DNA from: Pyrus communis
Taxonomy: Eukaryota; Streptophyta; Magnoliopsida; Rosales; Rosaceae
DNA: 64,000 nucleotides
Direction of reading: 5' to 3'
Assembly (NCBI RefSeq): GCF_963583255.1
Contig: NC_084803.1
Location: forward strand, 12,570,478-12,634,477
Numbering within the stretch: position 1 is the stretch's first letter; the number at the start of each line of letters is the position of its first letter. The position numbers and the translations under genes were made by a program. Shown here one piece after another: positions 12,292 to 23,800 of the stretch. The notes below the pieces were generated by a model. It saw only the letters and a program-made list of their open reading frames with translations. It was not told the origin of the DNA and did no database searches.

Positions 12292-12354
12292 AGGTTTTTT
12301 TAGCTAAAATAGTCCCTGAGATTTGCATAACATATCATTTTGGTCCCTGAGATT
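11971..12354. other. 3' flank of DUF761 gene, poly-T tract, MITE edge
   Basis: Contains a CA repeat near 12088-12101 and a poly-T run of about 38 at 12249-12287. The last 55 bases (GTCCCTGAGATTTGCATAAC) match the end of the MITE at 13110-13478, so the gap at 12355 interrupts a second copy of that element. Confidence 0.6.
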
Positions 12355-12554
12355 NNNNNNNNNNNNNNNNNNNNNNNNNNNNNNNNNNNNNNNNNNNNNN
12401 NNNNNNNNNNNNNNNNNNNNNNNNNNNNNNNNNNNNNNNNNNNNNNNNNNNNNNNNNNNNNNNNNNNNNNNNNNNNNNNNNNNNNNNNNNNNNNNNNNNN
12501 NNNNNNNNNNNNNNNNNNNNNNNNNNNNNNNNNNNNNNNNNNNNNNNNNNNNNN
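12355..12554. other. assembly gap, 200 N
   Basis: Exactly 200 N. The round length suggests a placeholder for a gap of unknown size. It falls inside repeat sequence (MITE copy on the left, TRIM-like sequence on the right), the usual cause of assembly breaks. Open frames crossing it are meaningless. Confidence 0.98.
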
Positions 12555-12559
12555 CCTCA

Positions 12560-13000
12560 ACTTTCTTCATAGTATCAGAGCAAGCTGACCCACATGTGAA
12601 GCCCAACGACCATATATACATGCTCCACATCACCCAATTCATGTTGTCCATGTGTTTGACTTGAAAATTCGCCACACGTGAAGGAGAATGTGAGGATGTA
12701 AAGGTAAAAAAGTTTCACATTGGTAAAAGTATAAACCTTGCAATAGCTAATAAGAGGTTGGGCTACTCCCATGTTACTAGCTAATTAGTTTTATGGTGGA
12801 CTCTCAAAATTTTTTTGAGGTTTCTCATATCACTGATGTGAGACTCTTTTACATTCACATCCTCACAAACACGTGCCTTCACTTGTGACGAATTTTTGAA
12901 CCTAACACATGGGCAACAAGAATGACTCACATGTGGTCGTTGGGCTTCACACGTGAGGTAATCTGGTTGTGATACCATGAAAAAATAAAAGTGCAACCAT
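12560..13000. mobile_element. inverted pair of TRIM/LTR-like sequences
   Basis: Left arm, plus strand (about 12567-12730): a tRNA-Met-like primer site (AGTATCAGAGC), then ACATGTGAAGCCCAACGACC and GTGAGGATGTAAA. Right arm (about 12830-12980) is the same order on the minus strand (GGTATCACA, CGTGTGAAGCCCAACGACC, TTTGTGAGGATGTGAATG). Arms are diverged. A promoter-like block CAATAGCTAATAAGAGG lies between them. Best read as head-to-head remnants of one small LTR element family. Non-coding. Confidence 0.5.
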
Positions 13001-13109
13001 AAAACCAATTGGTAACTGCTTATAAACACATTCAAAGTCCTCCTTTCTCTGATATAGGGGATCCAAACTCTACCGTGCAATTGAATTGACTTTAGGCATA
13101 TCAATATTG

Positions 13110-13478
13110 GGCTTTTTAATCAAAATGGTCCCTGAGATTTGCATAATTTCTCACTTTGGTCCCTGAGATTTGAAATCAATAGAAGTAGTCCCTGAGTTTG
13201 TCAACCATCAATCATTTTGGTCATTCCATGAAAAATCTCCATTAAATAAGGCTAAAATGATAAAAATACCCTCAATTTTTGTCAATTCATTTGGCCAATT
13301 GTTTATTAAATTGATGGTATTTTCGTCATTGTGGTCCTTATTTAATATAAATTTTCATTGAATGACCAAAATAATTTGTAGTGGATAAACTCAAGGACCA
13401 CTTCTATTGATTTCAAATCTTAAGGACCAAAGTTATGTGTTATGCAAATCTCAAGGATCAATTTGTCTAAAAAGCCTT
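13110..13478. mobile_element. MITE with long terminal inverted repeats
   Basis: The left arm starts GGCTTTTTAATCAAAATGG and carries GTCCCTGAGATTTGCATAA; the right arm is its diverged complement (TTATGCAAATCTCAAGGATC ... AAAAAGCC). About 365 bp, non-coding. The repeated phrase CCCTGAGATTTG is common in rosaceous MITEs. A partial copy abuts the gap at 12294-12354. No clear target duplication seen. Confidence 0.7.
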
Positions 13479-13982
13479 AATAGTTTGATATAAAGTCATT
13501 GCTTTACCATACCATGGTTTGTAATAAATTATAAGTGATGAATAATGATGGAAGCTTGCACAAACATGCACATAGTACTCTTTTAATCATCACCTTATGC
13601 ACACTAAATAATATATTTATGTATTTGTGTATGTATCATTGTATGCTTAATAATCGACTTCAATGATCGACTCCGATCCTAACTTTTCTTCCTTTCCAAT
13701 GTATATTCTCCTTTATTCATTTCAGCTATATTTAATTTGTCTGGTAGAAGCTGAAGTGTCCATCTCACGTTTTCTTTAATTGCAGATTTTGATCACTTCT
13801 CCAACGCAAATCTTACCACAGAAAAATCCGAAAAAGTTATCTTTGTAATACATAGAGAACATAGTAGGTATTCTTGAAAAGAAAACACAAAAGTCACTTT
13901 AGTCTGCTGAAGAAAATTAATTAGGTAACTATACAGGCAGACATACGAAGAAGAACTAAAATATTTAATTATTTTTTACATA
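13479..13982. other. intergenic, nothing recognised
   Basis: AT-rich, without an open frame above 60 codons. I see no gene or repeat here. Confidence 0.6.
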
Positions 13983-13987
13983 TATAT

Positions 13988-16273
13988 TGTAACATCCCGT
14001 CCCAAATTTCATTTTAACGTACATGTGAGTTTACGATTTTACCCCTAATCTATTCGTTTACGCTTAGTGTTGTGTTGTGTGGGTTGTGGGACCACACACA
14101 CTCATACATTTTCTTTTCTTCCCGGGATTCCCTCCCTCATTCCCTCACTTTTGTCACTCTCTCTCTCTCTCTCTCTCTCCCCGATTTCTTCTTCTTCTTC
14201 TTCCTTCTGCAAACACACGGACACACATACAAACCAACTCAAACCTGCACCAATTAAGAAACCAAGACCACCCTCGTGCTCGTGAGGCTGAGAGAAGTCC
14301 AGTGGTGCCATTTTCAGGTAGGAACTCCGACGTTTTCACGTCGATTTCACGAGCTCAGTTTTGGTTACGGTTCATGCAAATTAAATTTACTTAGTTTTTG
14401 GTTATTTGAAGCTTGTAGACGTGTTAGTGAGGTCCCAAGGAGCTTGGGAGTGTATCGTTGGACAAATTTGGACGTCGGGAAGGCTAGGTTCGAAGTTGGC
14501 CGAACTTTGAACGTTTTTGCAGGTATGATCTAGCAATTTTTAGGCCTTAAAAGTAGTCCAACGTGATTCTACTAGTCCTAAGCTTCATTTTGGTATAAAG
14601 ATCGTGAAAAATGGTTGAAAAACGAAGGAGAAAACACGGTTGGAAAATTTCCCAGTTTTCCGGCGCCGTCGCCGGCGCCGGAGTCTCGCCGGAGAAGAAA
14701 GGGGAATATTCCGTTAAGTCTAACGGAATATTCCTAACGGCAGTGACGGAATCTGGTTAGATTTAACGGAATATTCCGTTAGTTGACGGAATATTCCTGA
14801 CGGCGTCTGTTGACACCGTCAGTGTGCCTGGCACGTGGCCGCGCGTGGGGGGCGCGTAGGTCCGTGCCTTGGCCGGCGCGTGGGGGCGCGTGCGTGGTCC
14901 AAAAATTATTCTAAAAATATGGGTGTGATCCTGAGGTTGTGTAGAGCACGTTGGTATATTCAATTGTCCATTTTGAGCAATGTATGAGAAGTTATTACAA
15001 GAAGTTGGTTATGTGCTTTTAAATTAACGTTTTCATAGCTTTTTCACGTATAGGTGATTCGTATTCCGAGAACGAGCGTTCACACTCGAGGCAGGGGGGC
15101 TACGACCCTTCTAATTATCAGTGAGTGGGCTTTTGTTTTCCGTATATACCTATATACATTTATATTCCCAGAAATTAAATAGAAAAGGTTATTTGTTTAT
15201 GCCATGCATCATATGAATGACGTTTACGCATCATCACATGCATTGGTAGTGGCATACATTTATATATGTGTATTGGTGCTGTGGACGCACAGGTAAGTGC
15301 CAGGTAAGCGGTATTCATGTTGTTATGTAATAGTAGTTTGTAATGCTTAGAGAGCTCATAATCTGCACCCCCGGTGTTAGTGCTCCCGCCCAGAGTGAGG
15401 GGCATAGCCTTCACGTGTATGTTCACCAGCACCGCATGCTCGCCTTGGATCCAAGTTAGGTGCAAGCCTGTCGTACAGTCCACATTAGGTGGGTCCGACT
15501 TGTAGGTGACCCGCGATTTATCGCCCAGCTTCACGTGATCGTAGCACTAGAGCATACATATATATATTACACCAGCCTGTCGTACAGACCACGTTAGGTG
15601 GCTCCGACTCGTGTGCAGATTCAGTTGTTGAGTTGAGATTGGAGCTCTATATGCAGCGGTACATGTCACGTTAGGTGACTCCCGGCTGCCAGATTATATG
15701 TTATTGATGTGAATTACGCTTGAGCATTTACATTTGATTACGAGATTCTGTTGTGGCATATTCTCAAGCATGAATGGCATATTGTAAGCATGAATGGCAT
15801 ATTGTGAGCATGAATGGCATATTGTGGAGCATGATTGACATACCTATACATACGTATATATGTTCATTTTCTGGGAAGTATACAGGTTTTACGGCGAGGG
15901 GTTATAATGTATTTTTGCTAAAGAGTTTTCAAAGAGCTTTGTTTTTGCCCACTCACGCTTTTGTTTTTGCGCCCCTCCAGGTTCTAGTGGTCTAGCAAGT
16001 TCGGTGGTTTATCCCAGAGGGCGTCCCGGCATTTCTGACAGACATTCACCATTGTAGGGTCACCTTCTGGTGTAAATTTGTCGTATCTTTTCCTTTTGGA
16101 CTGTTGTAGTCTTGCTCTGAATTGTGTCTCACATACACTAGTACTTTGTATGCTAGTTAGTTTTTATTTATTAGTACTTTTATATTACTATCTTAATAGC
16201 TTCCGCACGCGCACATGGCTACGTCACCTTCGTGTGACGGCCAGCATGCCCTGATCTCGGTCGGGGTGTGTCA
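13988..16273. mobile_element. solo LTR, 2286 bp
   Basis: Begins TGTAACATCCCGTCCC and ends GGTCGGGGTGTGTCA (TG...CA), flanked on both sides by TATAT (13983-13987 and 16274-16278), a 5-bp target duplication. No primer site or second LTR adjoins, so it is a solo LTR left by recombination. The start, the end and an internal block (CACCCCCGGTGTTAGTGCTCCC, hairpins near 15470-15690, GTGACCCGCGATT) match the LTRs at 31233 and 37727, so both belong to one broad family, probably Ty3/gypsy-related. Contains a CT repeat (14157-14180) and a GC-rich stretch with repeated GGAATATTCC motifs at 14700-14800. Open frames inside are not genes. Confidence 0.85.
15470..15689. repeat. three hairpins in the solo LTR
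   Basis: Hairpin 1 at 15470-15499 (outer GTCG/CGAC, inner CCAC/GTGG). Hairpin 2 at 15579-15608 (GTCG/CGAC, inner CCAC/GTGG with flanking pairs). Hairpin 3 at 15653-15689 (outer GCAGC/GCTGC, inner GTCAC/GTGAC). Same layout as hairpins in the LARD LTRs at 33509-34120 although the stem bases differ. Confidence 0.75.
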
Positions 16274-16278
16274 TATAT

Positions 16279-19044
16279 ACCCAGTTTCTACTATGATGAA
16301 CTAACTAATCCGCTGAACAAATTAACTACTGTTTACTACTCAATAAACTCGTCTATACATATCATTATTATTAGTATTATTACATTTTGAAAAACTGAAA
16401 TAACATTACAAATAGGATGCCTCCAGGGATCCTAAAAGCATACAAATTAAACTTTAACTTAAGCAAAATTACATTTGGAAGGTTATCAAACTAGATACAA
16501 GAATGATCGTAGTTATGACCTAAAGAAGCAAACTCATATGCTATTATATTAGCTTCTTAATAAATATGATTAAGGGTATAATTCAGAATTTGCTAAAGTT
16601 GTCAAATATCTTGTAAAATATACGTATGATTCTATTTATAATTGACATGTAATCACAAAAATTCATTAAAAAATATGCATATTTATATCCAAAATGATAC
16701 TCTTGCTATCTATTTTTCCATCTCTATTAAAACAAATGGTACAAATAAATGATAAGTACAGCACTACTCTATTTATATCTGATTAATGTTTCTCTATAGT
16801 ATATGAAGTTCCCTACTTCTCAAACTATATGTACAGAGCTGCTTGAGTGAGAGATTGTCGGCCTTATAGATACTGAGGAAGGAAAAAATGGTAAAAAAAA
16901 AAAAAAAAAAAAAAAGAAGGGAAGAAAATGACTCTAAATTATAGAGTGGGTGAAAGATTGCGATGTATGGTTGCATGATTGAAGAAACGTCTCTCTCAAG
17001 CAGTAAAGAGCCGCCTCCTCTGTCTTGAATCGATGCTTTCATTCCATTCTTATCATGCAATTGCATACAACTATATTGGATCATCATCATAATATATACT
17101 AGCAGAGAGCACACACTTTGTGTGTGTGAACAATTTCTTTTAATAAGTGCATATTTTTTCTTAAAATTACATAATTACTGTTTTGTCATAGGAAAAATAT
17201 GTATATGATTGTCATTTTCTAAAAAAATGAGGGTAAAATAGGAAAAATAGGGATATGATTGTCATTTTGTCATAAGGTACAAAATTAAAGCCTCTTCAAT
17301 CGCCCGCCTCCACTCACGTACTCATCAAGCGCAATCGCTTCAGTTCATTCAAACTATCCAAAAAACATCATGATTTCACTTACGCGTATGAAAAAATGAT
17401 GGTGGGACAATTTATCTTAGTAAGTGCATATTTTTTATCTTATGTAAATATTTTGATACAAACTTACTATTTTGCCCTCCTTATATAAATATTGTGTATC
17501 AAAAGTGAAGGCAAAATAGGAAAAAAAAGGGGAAAGGTTCAAAAGATACAAAATTACTATTTTCCCCTCCTCATATCAACATTATGTATTGAAAGTAAAG
17601 GCAAAATAGGAAAAAAAGGGACAAAAAGTTGACAAGGCCTCTTCTCTTAATAGAATAGAAGAATAGATATATAAATATAAAATATATTAATATCAATATT
17701 CACGGCTACAGCTTTTTTATTTTTTGGTTTAACAGCTGAAATTCTGAAGGGCCAATGCCACAGCCCCCCTTCTAGACGCGTGCATGCATGATTATTTGAT
17801 ATGGACTTGTTTGATTTAGACAAATTAAATTTTAAGCACTTTCTCCTTCAATCTTCATATTTGATCCAACCTGTAATTGATTAATGTCTATTGATCTTGA
17901 TCAGTCAGCAAAGTTTTCATAAGGGCTTTTGATTTAAGCAATTTTGTTTGGGTTTCTTCTATATGTAGGAACACTATTGTACTCATAAGCGCTTTTGTTA
18001 AATCTGAAATTATTATTATTATTATTATTATTTAAAAAAAAAGAGAGGTGATTTTCAAAGCATTTGAAAGTGCATATGAAGAGAGCGCTAAAGTGCTTTT
18101 AAATAATCTACAAGCTCTTTTAAGTTTTTCTTCTAAATATATTGCCAAAAGTGCTTTGATCATTTTATAATTCGTGGCAAACAAGCTCGATCTGAGTATT
18201 AGTTTTAAAATTCTTACAACGTTCATTGCCAAAAATTCTTATTAAAATTTGGTGCCACATTTATAGATTCTGATAGAATAACTTGGCTCCACAAAAATTA
18301 TGAAGGAAATTTACCTTAAATTACTACGTAGCCGAATCATGGAACATCGTATATAGGACCAAAAATGTTTATACTATAAATAGTTATGTAAAAATGTTCA
18401 TCTGTGTAAAAAATCATAAAATATAAGATCTTTAATCATTAAATTGTTTCAAAGCAGATGGTTAGAATCGATAAAAGCATTATGAACAATATATTTTTAA
18501 TTAATTTTTTGTAGAGACGACATTCACAAAATAATTAATAATATGAAGTAATTTAAAGTACAATTTCTTCACAATTTTGTGGAACCAAACACTTATTCTT
18601 CTTTGTGAGAAAATTCATTTTTGGAAGTGTAATGTGAGAAGTAATTGTGAAAAAAGTAGTCATGCGTTTGGTAAACTAAATTTTGAATCTGCTGCGAATA
18701 CAATCAACAGCTTTTTAGTGTTTGGTGAGTTTTGCGAAAGTGTATAATAAAAAGGCATAATGTTGCAAACTGTTTGTTTCGGAAAACGAAACTAAATTTC
18801 ACTACACATATACATAACTTAGCATTTAAAATCGTACTTTAATTAAAAAATACCCTAAAATTATTGTTTTGTTGGGACACTCTAAAATTATTTTGAGAAT
18901 AAAAAGAAGAAGAAAGAAAGAGAAAAACTAAAAGCATCTCAAAATGAGATGTCAAAAAGTTCACATCATCTAACGGTAAAAAAATACAACACTAGTGCTT
19001 TTCAACTGAAATGTCAATTCGTATGTGGCATAACATTGGATGAC
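16279..19044. other. AT-rich intergenic DNA
   Basis: No supported gene. Two diverged copies of a roughly 75-bp phrase (ACTATTTTGCCCTCC ... AGGCAAAATAGGAAAAAA) lie at about 17467-17530 and 17561-17620. An ATT trinucleotide run lies at 18009-18031 and a poly-A run at 16893-16915. The short frames here have no recognisable domains. Confidence 0.55.
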
Positions 19045-19128
19045 AGCAGAGAAAGTTGCTGTCAAATTTGATAGCAGAGAAAGTTGCTGTCAAATTTGAT
19101 AGCAGAGAAAGTTGCTGTCAAATTTGAC
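19045..19128. repeat. 28-bp minisatellite, three copies
   Basis: Three near-identical tandem units starting AGCAGAGAAAGTTGCTGTCA. Within each, GACAGCA or its variant and TGCTGTC can pair across GAGAAAGT, so the array is also a chain of small hairpins. Non-coding. Confidence 0.8.
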
Positions 19129-20450
19129 AGCAGCTTCAAATCTATTTTTAGTGGTAATAAATACTTTTTATAATTTTTTGTTTTAAAAATACTAATTAAA
19201 ATTTTGAGAAGTAAGCAATACAATTAATAATAGTTTAAATTTGACATATGAGATGGAGAACAAAATTTACAAAACGATCAATGTACCATGTAAGTCTTCA
19301 ACTCGGGCTAGATAGGAGACCGCGTGAGAGAAACGGAGGGTACCATCGCCATGTAGAAAATTTCGGTAAAGGCCTCAATGCCTTTTGGAAATATGATTTT
19401 TTTTTATATTTTTTTGGAAATATGATTTGTACAGAAGCACAAGTGAAAGCAGCGAAAATGTTGCTTTTCAACTCAAGGGTTAATTCAACTTCCTCCCACC
19501 ACAGTTTAACCAAACACCATATGCATTCATTTTTTTTTTTTTTTTTGAAAAAGCAGCAGCAGCTCCTGAACGGGGCAGTTACCATTTTCCAACAAAATCA
19601 AGCACCCATAATTCGTCCAATAAAAAAAAGAATAAATTGTAGCAAAAATTCTTGATTTATACCACGCTTTTAATTTTCGTCCCTGAATTCTACTAATAGT
19701 TTCTTCCATTCTTAAATTACGTCATTTGTTGTACTATTATGCATTTGCATTAACTTCAACTTATCCGTTAAGCTAAGGATAAAATAAAATTTTCATCTAA
19801 AAATAAGAAAATAAATTTTTTTAAAGAAAAAGACTTGTCCCTCAAGGATTGAGGAGGAACTCCTCATTAAAATACATCGTGACCTATTCATAGAACTTCT
19901 TACTTATGATCAGAAGTGTTTAAGGGTTGACTAAACAACTTTAGTTATAATTGATTTTTTTTGCAGAGATGATCTTTGCATAGTAATTTATAATATAAAC
20001 GCTTCCAAGCACAAGTACAAAATTTTGTAAATAGGCCACAAAGTATTTTGAGGAGGAACTCCTCCTTAACTCTAAGGAGTCGAGCTCTTTTCTTTTTAAA
20101 ATAAGTGAGATTTTTTGTATGAAAAATCACTATACCTTAAATTTGATGGAAAAGAAGACTATCCTTAAAGGAACAATATCTCATGCAACGCAGAGATAAG
20201 TTAGAGGACCGGAGAAACTAATATGTGAGTTCATGAACGAAAACTAAACATATGGTAAAGTTCAGAGACATTTGCTACCAAACACAAAGAAAAAGAATAT
20301 CTGTCAAAATATTGTAGGCCCATATAAACTTGGGCCTAAGTTTTAACATTTAACAAGATGTGACGGGCTATGATTTAAACTGAATTATCTTTTAATTGGT
20401 CCAAAAGCCCACCAGACTAGACAACGTCACAACGTTGTCCCTACGCATTA
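19129..20450. other. intergenic, 5' side of golgin gene
   Basis: AT-rich with poly-T at 19530-19546. The 135-codon frame at 19248-19655 has no recognised domain and relies on a homopolymer run, so it is not called. AGGAGGAACTCCTCC-like palindromic phrases occur near 19849 and 20051. Confidence 0.55.
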
Positions 20451-20460
20451 GCCACGTGGC
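20451..20460. promoter_or_regulatory. G-box palindrome upstream of golgin gene
   Basis: GCCACGTGGC contains CACGTG, the core bound by plant bZIP and bHLH factors. It lies about 350 bp upstream of the start codon, near a second palindrome ACAACGTTGT at 20429-20438. Function inferred from motif and position only. Confidence 0.4.
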
Positions 20461-20803
20461 ACATAAGAGTAAATACGGATACGGTGGTCGCGATCTCACT
20501 TGAACAGCCTTGTCTCTGTTTCTTCAGTTTTACTCGTTAGCGCAAAAACCTTCCTCCCTACTAACGAATCACGACTGAGTCACGAGTCAAACGAGTTGCG
20601 ACTGCCTTGACGACCCCCGAGAGAGTTGAGAGGAGGACCCATTTCACGCAGATCGCAGGAAGCTTTTACGCTCTCGAATTCGAGCTATTCCGACTCCAAA
20701 CCACGCCGTTTGGATAATCTCCCCAATTTCTTCCATGGAAGCTGCTCCATTGGTCAGTCTCTAAGCCGCAGTTGTTGCAAGATCCGAATTTGGTTTCATA
20801 ACA

Positions 20804-23800
20804 ATGGCTGCGTGGCTCAAAGCTGCTGAAGGTTCGGATCCTCGATTTATTTTTCTATTAATTTGTTGCTTTAGTTAATTAATTTGGTTTGCATTATGGA
20901 TTTTGGATTTGAAATGTATTTTAGGGTTGATCTTATGCTTAATTAGTAATTGTAATTTTTTGAGGTGTTTTATGGATAATATGGTAGCGATAATCGGGTT
21001 ACGTTGGATTTGCATGTTTGATGATCCTGATGTCATTGGCATTGGTTATTTCCTTATTGAATTGTGTTTCGGAGTTCGTATTACAATGAAAAATTTAGTT
21101 TGGACACGCTATAAACCGAAAACCTGTGAGGTAGGATTCCGCATTTCATGAATTGTCCGGAAATGACATGAAAGTGAGCTAGAGAAATTTGGTTGGTTAT
21201 TCGTTTTAGTGTGTGGGCGATAGATAGCTGCAGGTTAGTGATGCATTATCGGTGGAGGAAATTGTTCTTCTTGGTATCAAACTGGTATTGTCAGCTCGGT
21301 TTAGGTCCATAGGATAATACTACTGGTTAAGCAGTTAACAGTAATAGGTTAAGCGCAAGAGTGAGTTTTTATCACAAAAGAAAAGAGGTTTTATAATAAT
21401 CCCAGTTCTTGCACCTGCACCACCCATCTTATACCATATATGATTGTTTACTATATAGATCATCCCTGTAGAAGCTCCACATCAGAGTTCCCATCAGACT
21501 TCCTTGTATTACTGCGCCATCTCTTGTGACCTTGATGTGTAAAGTTTATAACTTTTTCCATTGGCCTCAGGTTTGTTTGAAGTTGTTGATCGAAGGGCAA
21601 AGCTGGTTGTCAGTGAGTTGGATGATCAGTCGCCTTCCCAGTCACCAGGTATTATCTTCGAATTGTCCTGCTTTTTTTTTTTTATTTATATATTTTTGTT
21701 TTGGTTTGGAGTTGGGATGCTGCAACCAGATGTTACCCACTAATGAGTTGGTGCCTTGATAATGGGTCCTAGAATATGCATCCGTTAACTCTTACTTTAT
21801 CAAGTTACTGTCTGTCTTTTAGATAACTTGAAAACCGCCAAAATTGTTGCCAATTTTAATTCTGGTTCCTTTTCTGAAGCTTCTAATGGGCAAGAATCTC
21901 AAGCTAATAAGAGGAAAATGTTGAAGACCAAGGTATTGCCAGATTACTAATGAAAATACAGCGTAAATATTCCACACACGCATGGACATTTATAAAGGTT
22001 TTGGTCTCACGCATTGGATATTTACAGGCTCAAAAGAGGCAGTCCATGATTGAATCTCAGAAAATAAGTGATTCTGCACGTGAACAGATCAGTACGTTGG
22101 CATCACAAGCAGATGTGACACCTGAAATAGACAGTGATGTTCATTTAAATGAAAATGACGGGACACCCTCTGCAGATCCGACAAGTCAAACCATCAATGA
22201 CCAGCAACAAAATCTTGACAAAGATACCACAATAAGCATTCCCTTAACAGAGACATGGGCATTTGAAGTCGATGAGAGTAATGTTAAACAAGCAGAAGCT
22301 TCAACAACTATTGCTGATAGGGAAGCTATTACATCAACTTCTAATGATAAGATTGTCAATGAGATTGCCTCAGATGGTCGTGAAGAACATCCTTTGCTGT
22401 CATCTGCCAATGAAGTTGAGTTTGTGGATGAAAACCATCAGGTTGGATCAGTTGATGCTGGCCAAGATAACAAATCTAGAGCTCCTGATTTTCATCCAGA
22501 AATTGACCGAGGGAGATCAGAATCTACCCCTGATTCCATCAGTAACAGCGAAACTCAATCGAAAGTCACTGATGGCAATGAAGAACTGGTTGTTGAGAAA
22601 ACTAAGCAACTTGAGCATAAATCTGGCAGCTCTCCAGTGAAAGTACAGGAACGGGATCAAATTGAGGAGGTAAGTTATTTACTACAGGGTGAATATCTTG
22701 TGTACTTCATTCCTATTTTGCTTTGAATCTTGTTAACTTGCCATCTAGGCTATTATTGAATAGTTTCTTTAGTTGGTGTACAGGCTCAAGGATTGCTTAA
22801 AACCGCTGTATCCACTGGTCAGTCTAAAGAGGCAAGGCTAGCAAGGGTAAGCTGTACTATTTTCTGTTTTTCTTTATTGTTGGTGTAATATACAGCCCCA
22901 AGTCGTTGAAGTAGGAATGCGACTTTTCTTTCAGTCAGTCTCTTGGAAAAGGTCACCATTATCGAATGAGCCTGTTTCACATATACTTTAATAAGCCTTA
23001 TGCCCCCATGAGAAATTTCTTATCGGTTATAAGTTTTCTGTTTGAGTTCTTTGTTAATCTTTTGGTTATGATTGATTATTAGGTTTGTGCTGGACTTTCG
23101 TCTCGACTTCAAGAATACAAATCTGAAAATGCACAGCTAGAGGAACTTCTCGTGTCAGAGGTGAGACACATCCTGTTTTATATTTCAGGGGTCATGTGAA
23201 GTTCAACCTTTGTGGCATATGATCTATTGCTATTGGTATGACATGCTGACTGCTATTTTGATAGAGAGAGCTGAGCAAGTCATATGAGGCTCGCATAAAG
23301 CAACTACAAAAAGATTTGTCCACGTCCCAAAGTGAAGTGACAAGAATAGAGTCAAATATGGTTGAGGCCTTGGCGGCTAAGAATTCTGAAATCGAGGCCC
23401 TTGCCAGTTCCATGGATGGAATTAAGAAACAGGCTGCCTTATCTGAAGGGAGTCTGGCTTCACTGCAGGTTCATTACACTTACACATTTAATTATTGATG
23501 CATAAATTATCTCTCTCTCTCTCTCTCTAAGGACTGGTTTGCGTGAAGTACCTATATCAACTTTTTTCATTACTCTATTCATGCAATTATGAATGTTCCC
23601 AACTTGGATTTTTGACCAGTAGAGGCTTTAATAATAGTTTGATTATTATTATTTTCCAAACAGGCAAACATGGAGTCTATGATGAGAAATAGGGAGCTGA
23701 CAGAGACAAGGATGATGCAGGTTAGAGTTCATGATTTTTCTTCTCTGCATGTATTTGGACCCTTAGCATACACTTGCATATGGTGTTTTTATGAAATTTT

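Noticed and set aside
12300..12675. Frames spanning 12355-12554
   Set aside because: They run across the 200-N assembly gap.
14067..14394. Frames over the CT repeat in the solo LTR
   Set aside because: Translation of a simple repeat within an LTR; all three frames and the reverse strand are open for the same reason.
19248..19655. 135-codon frame upstream of golgin
   Set aside because: It reads through a poly-T run and has no recognisable domain.
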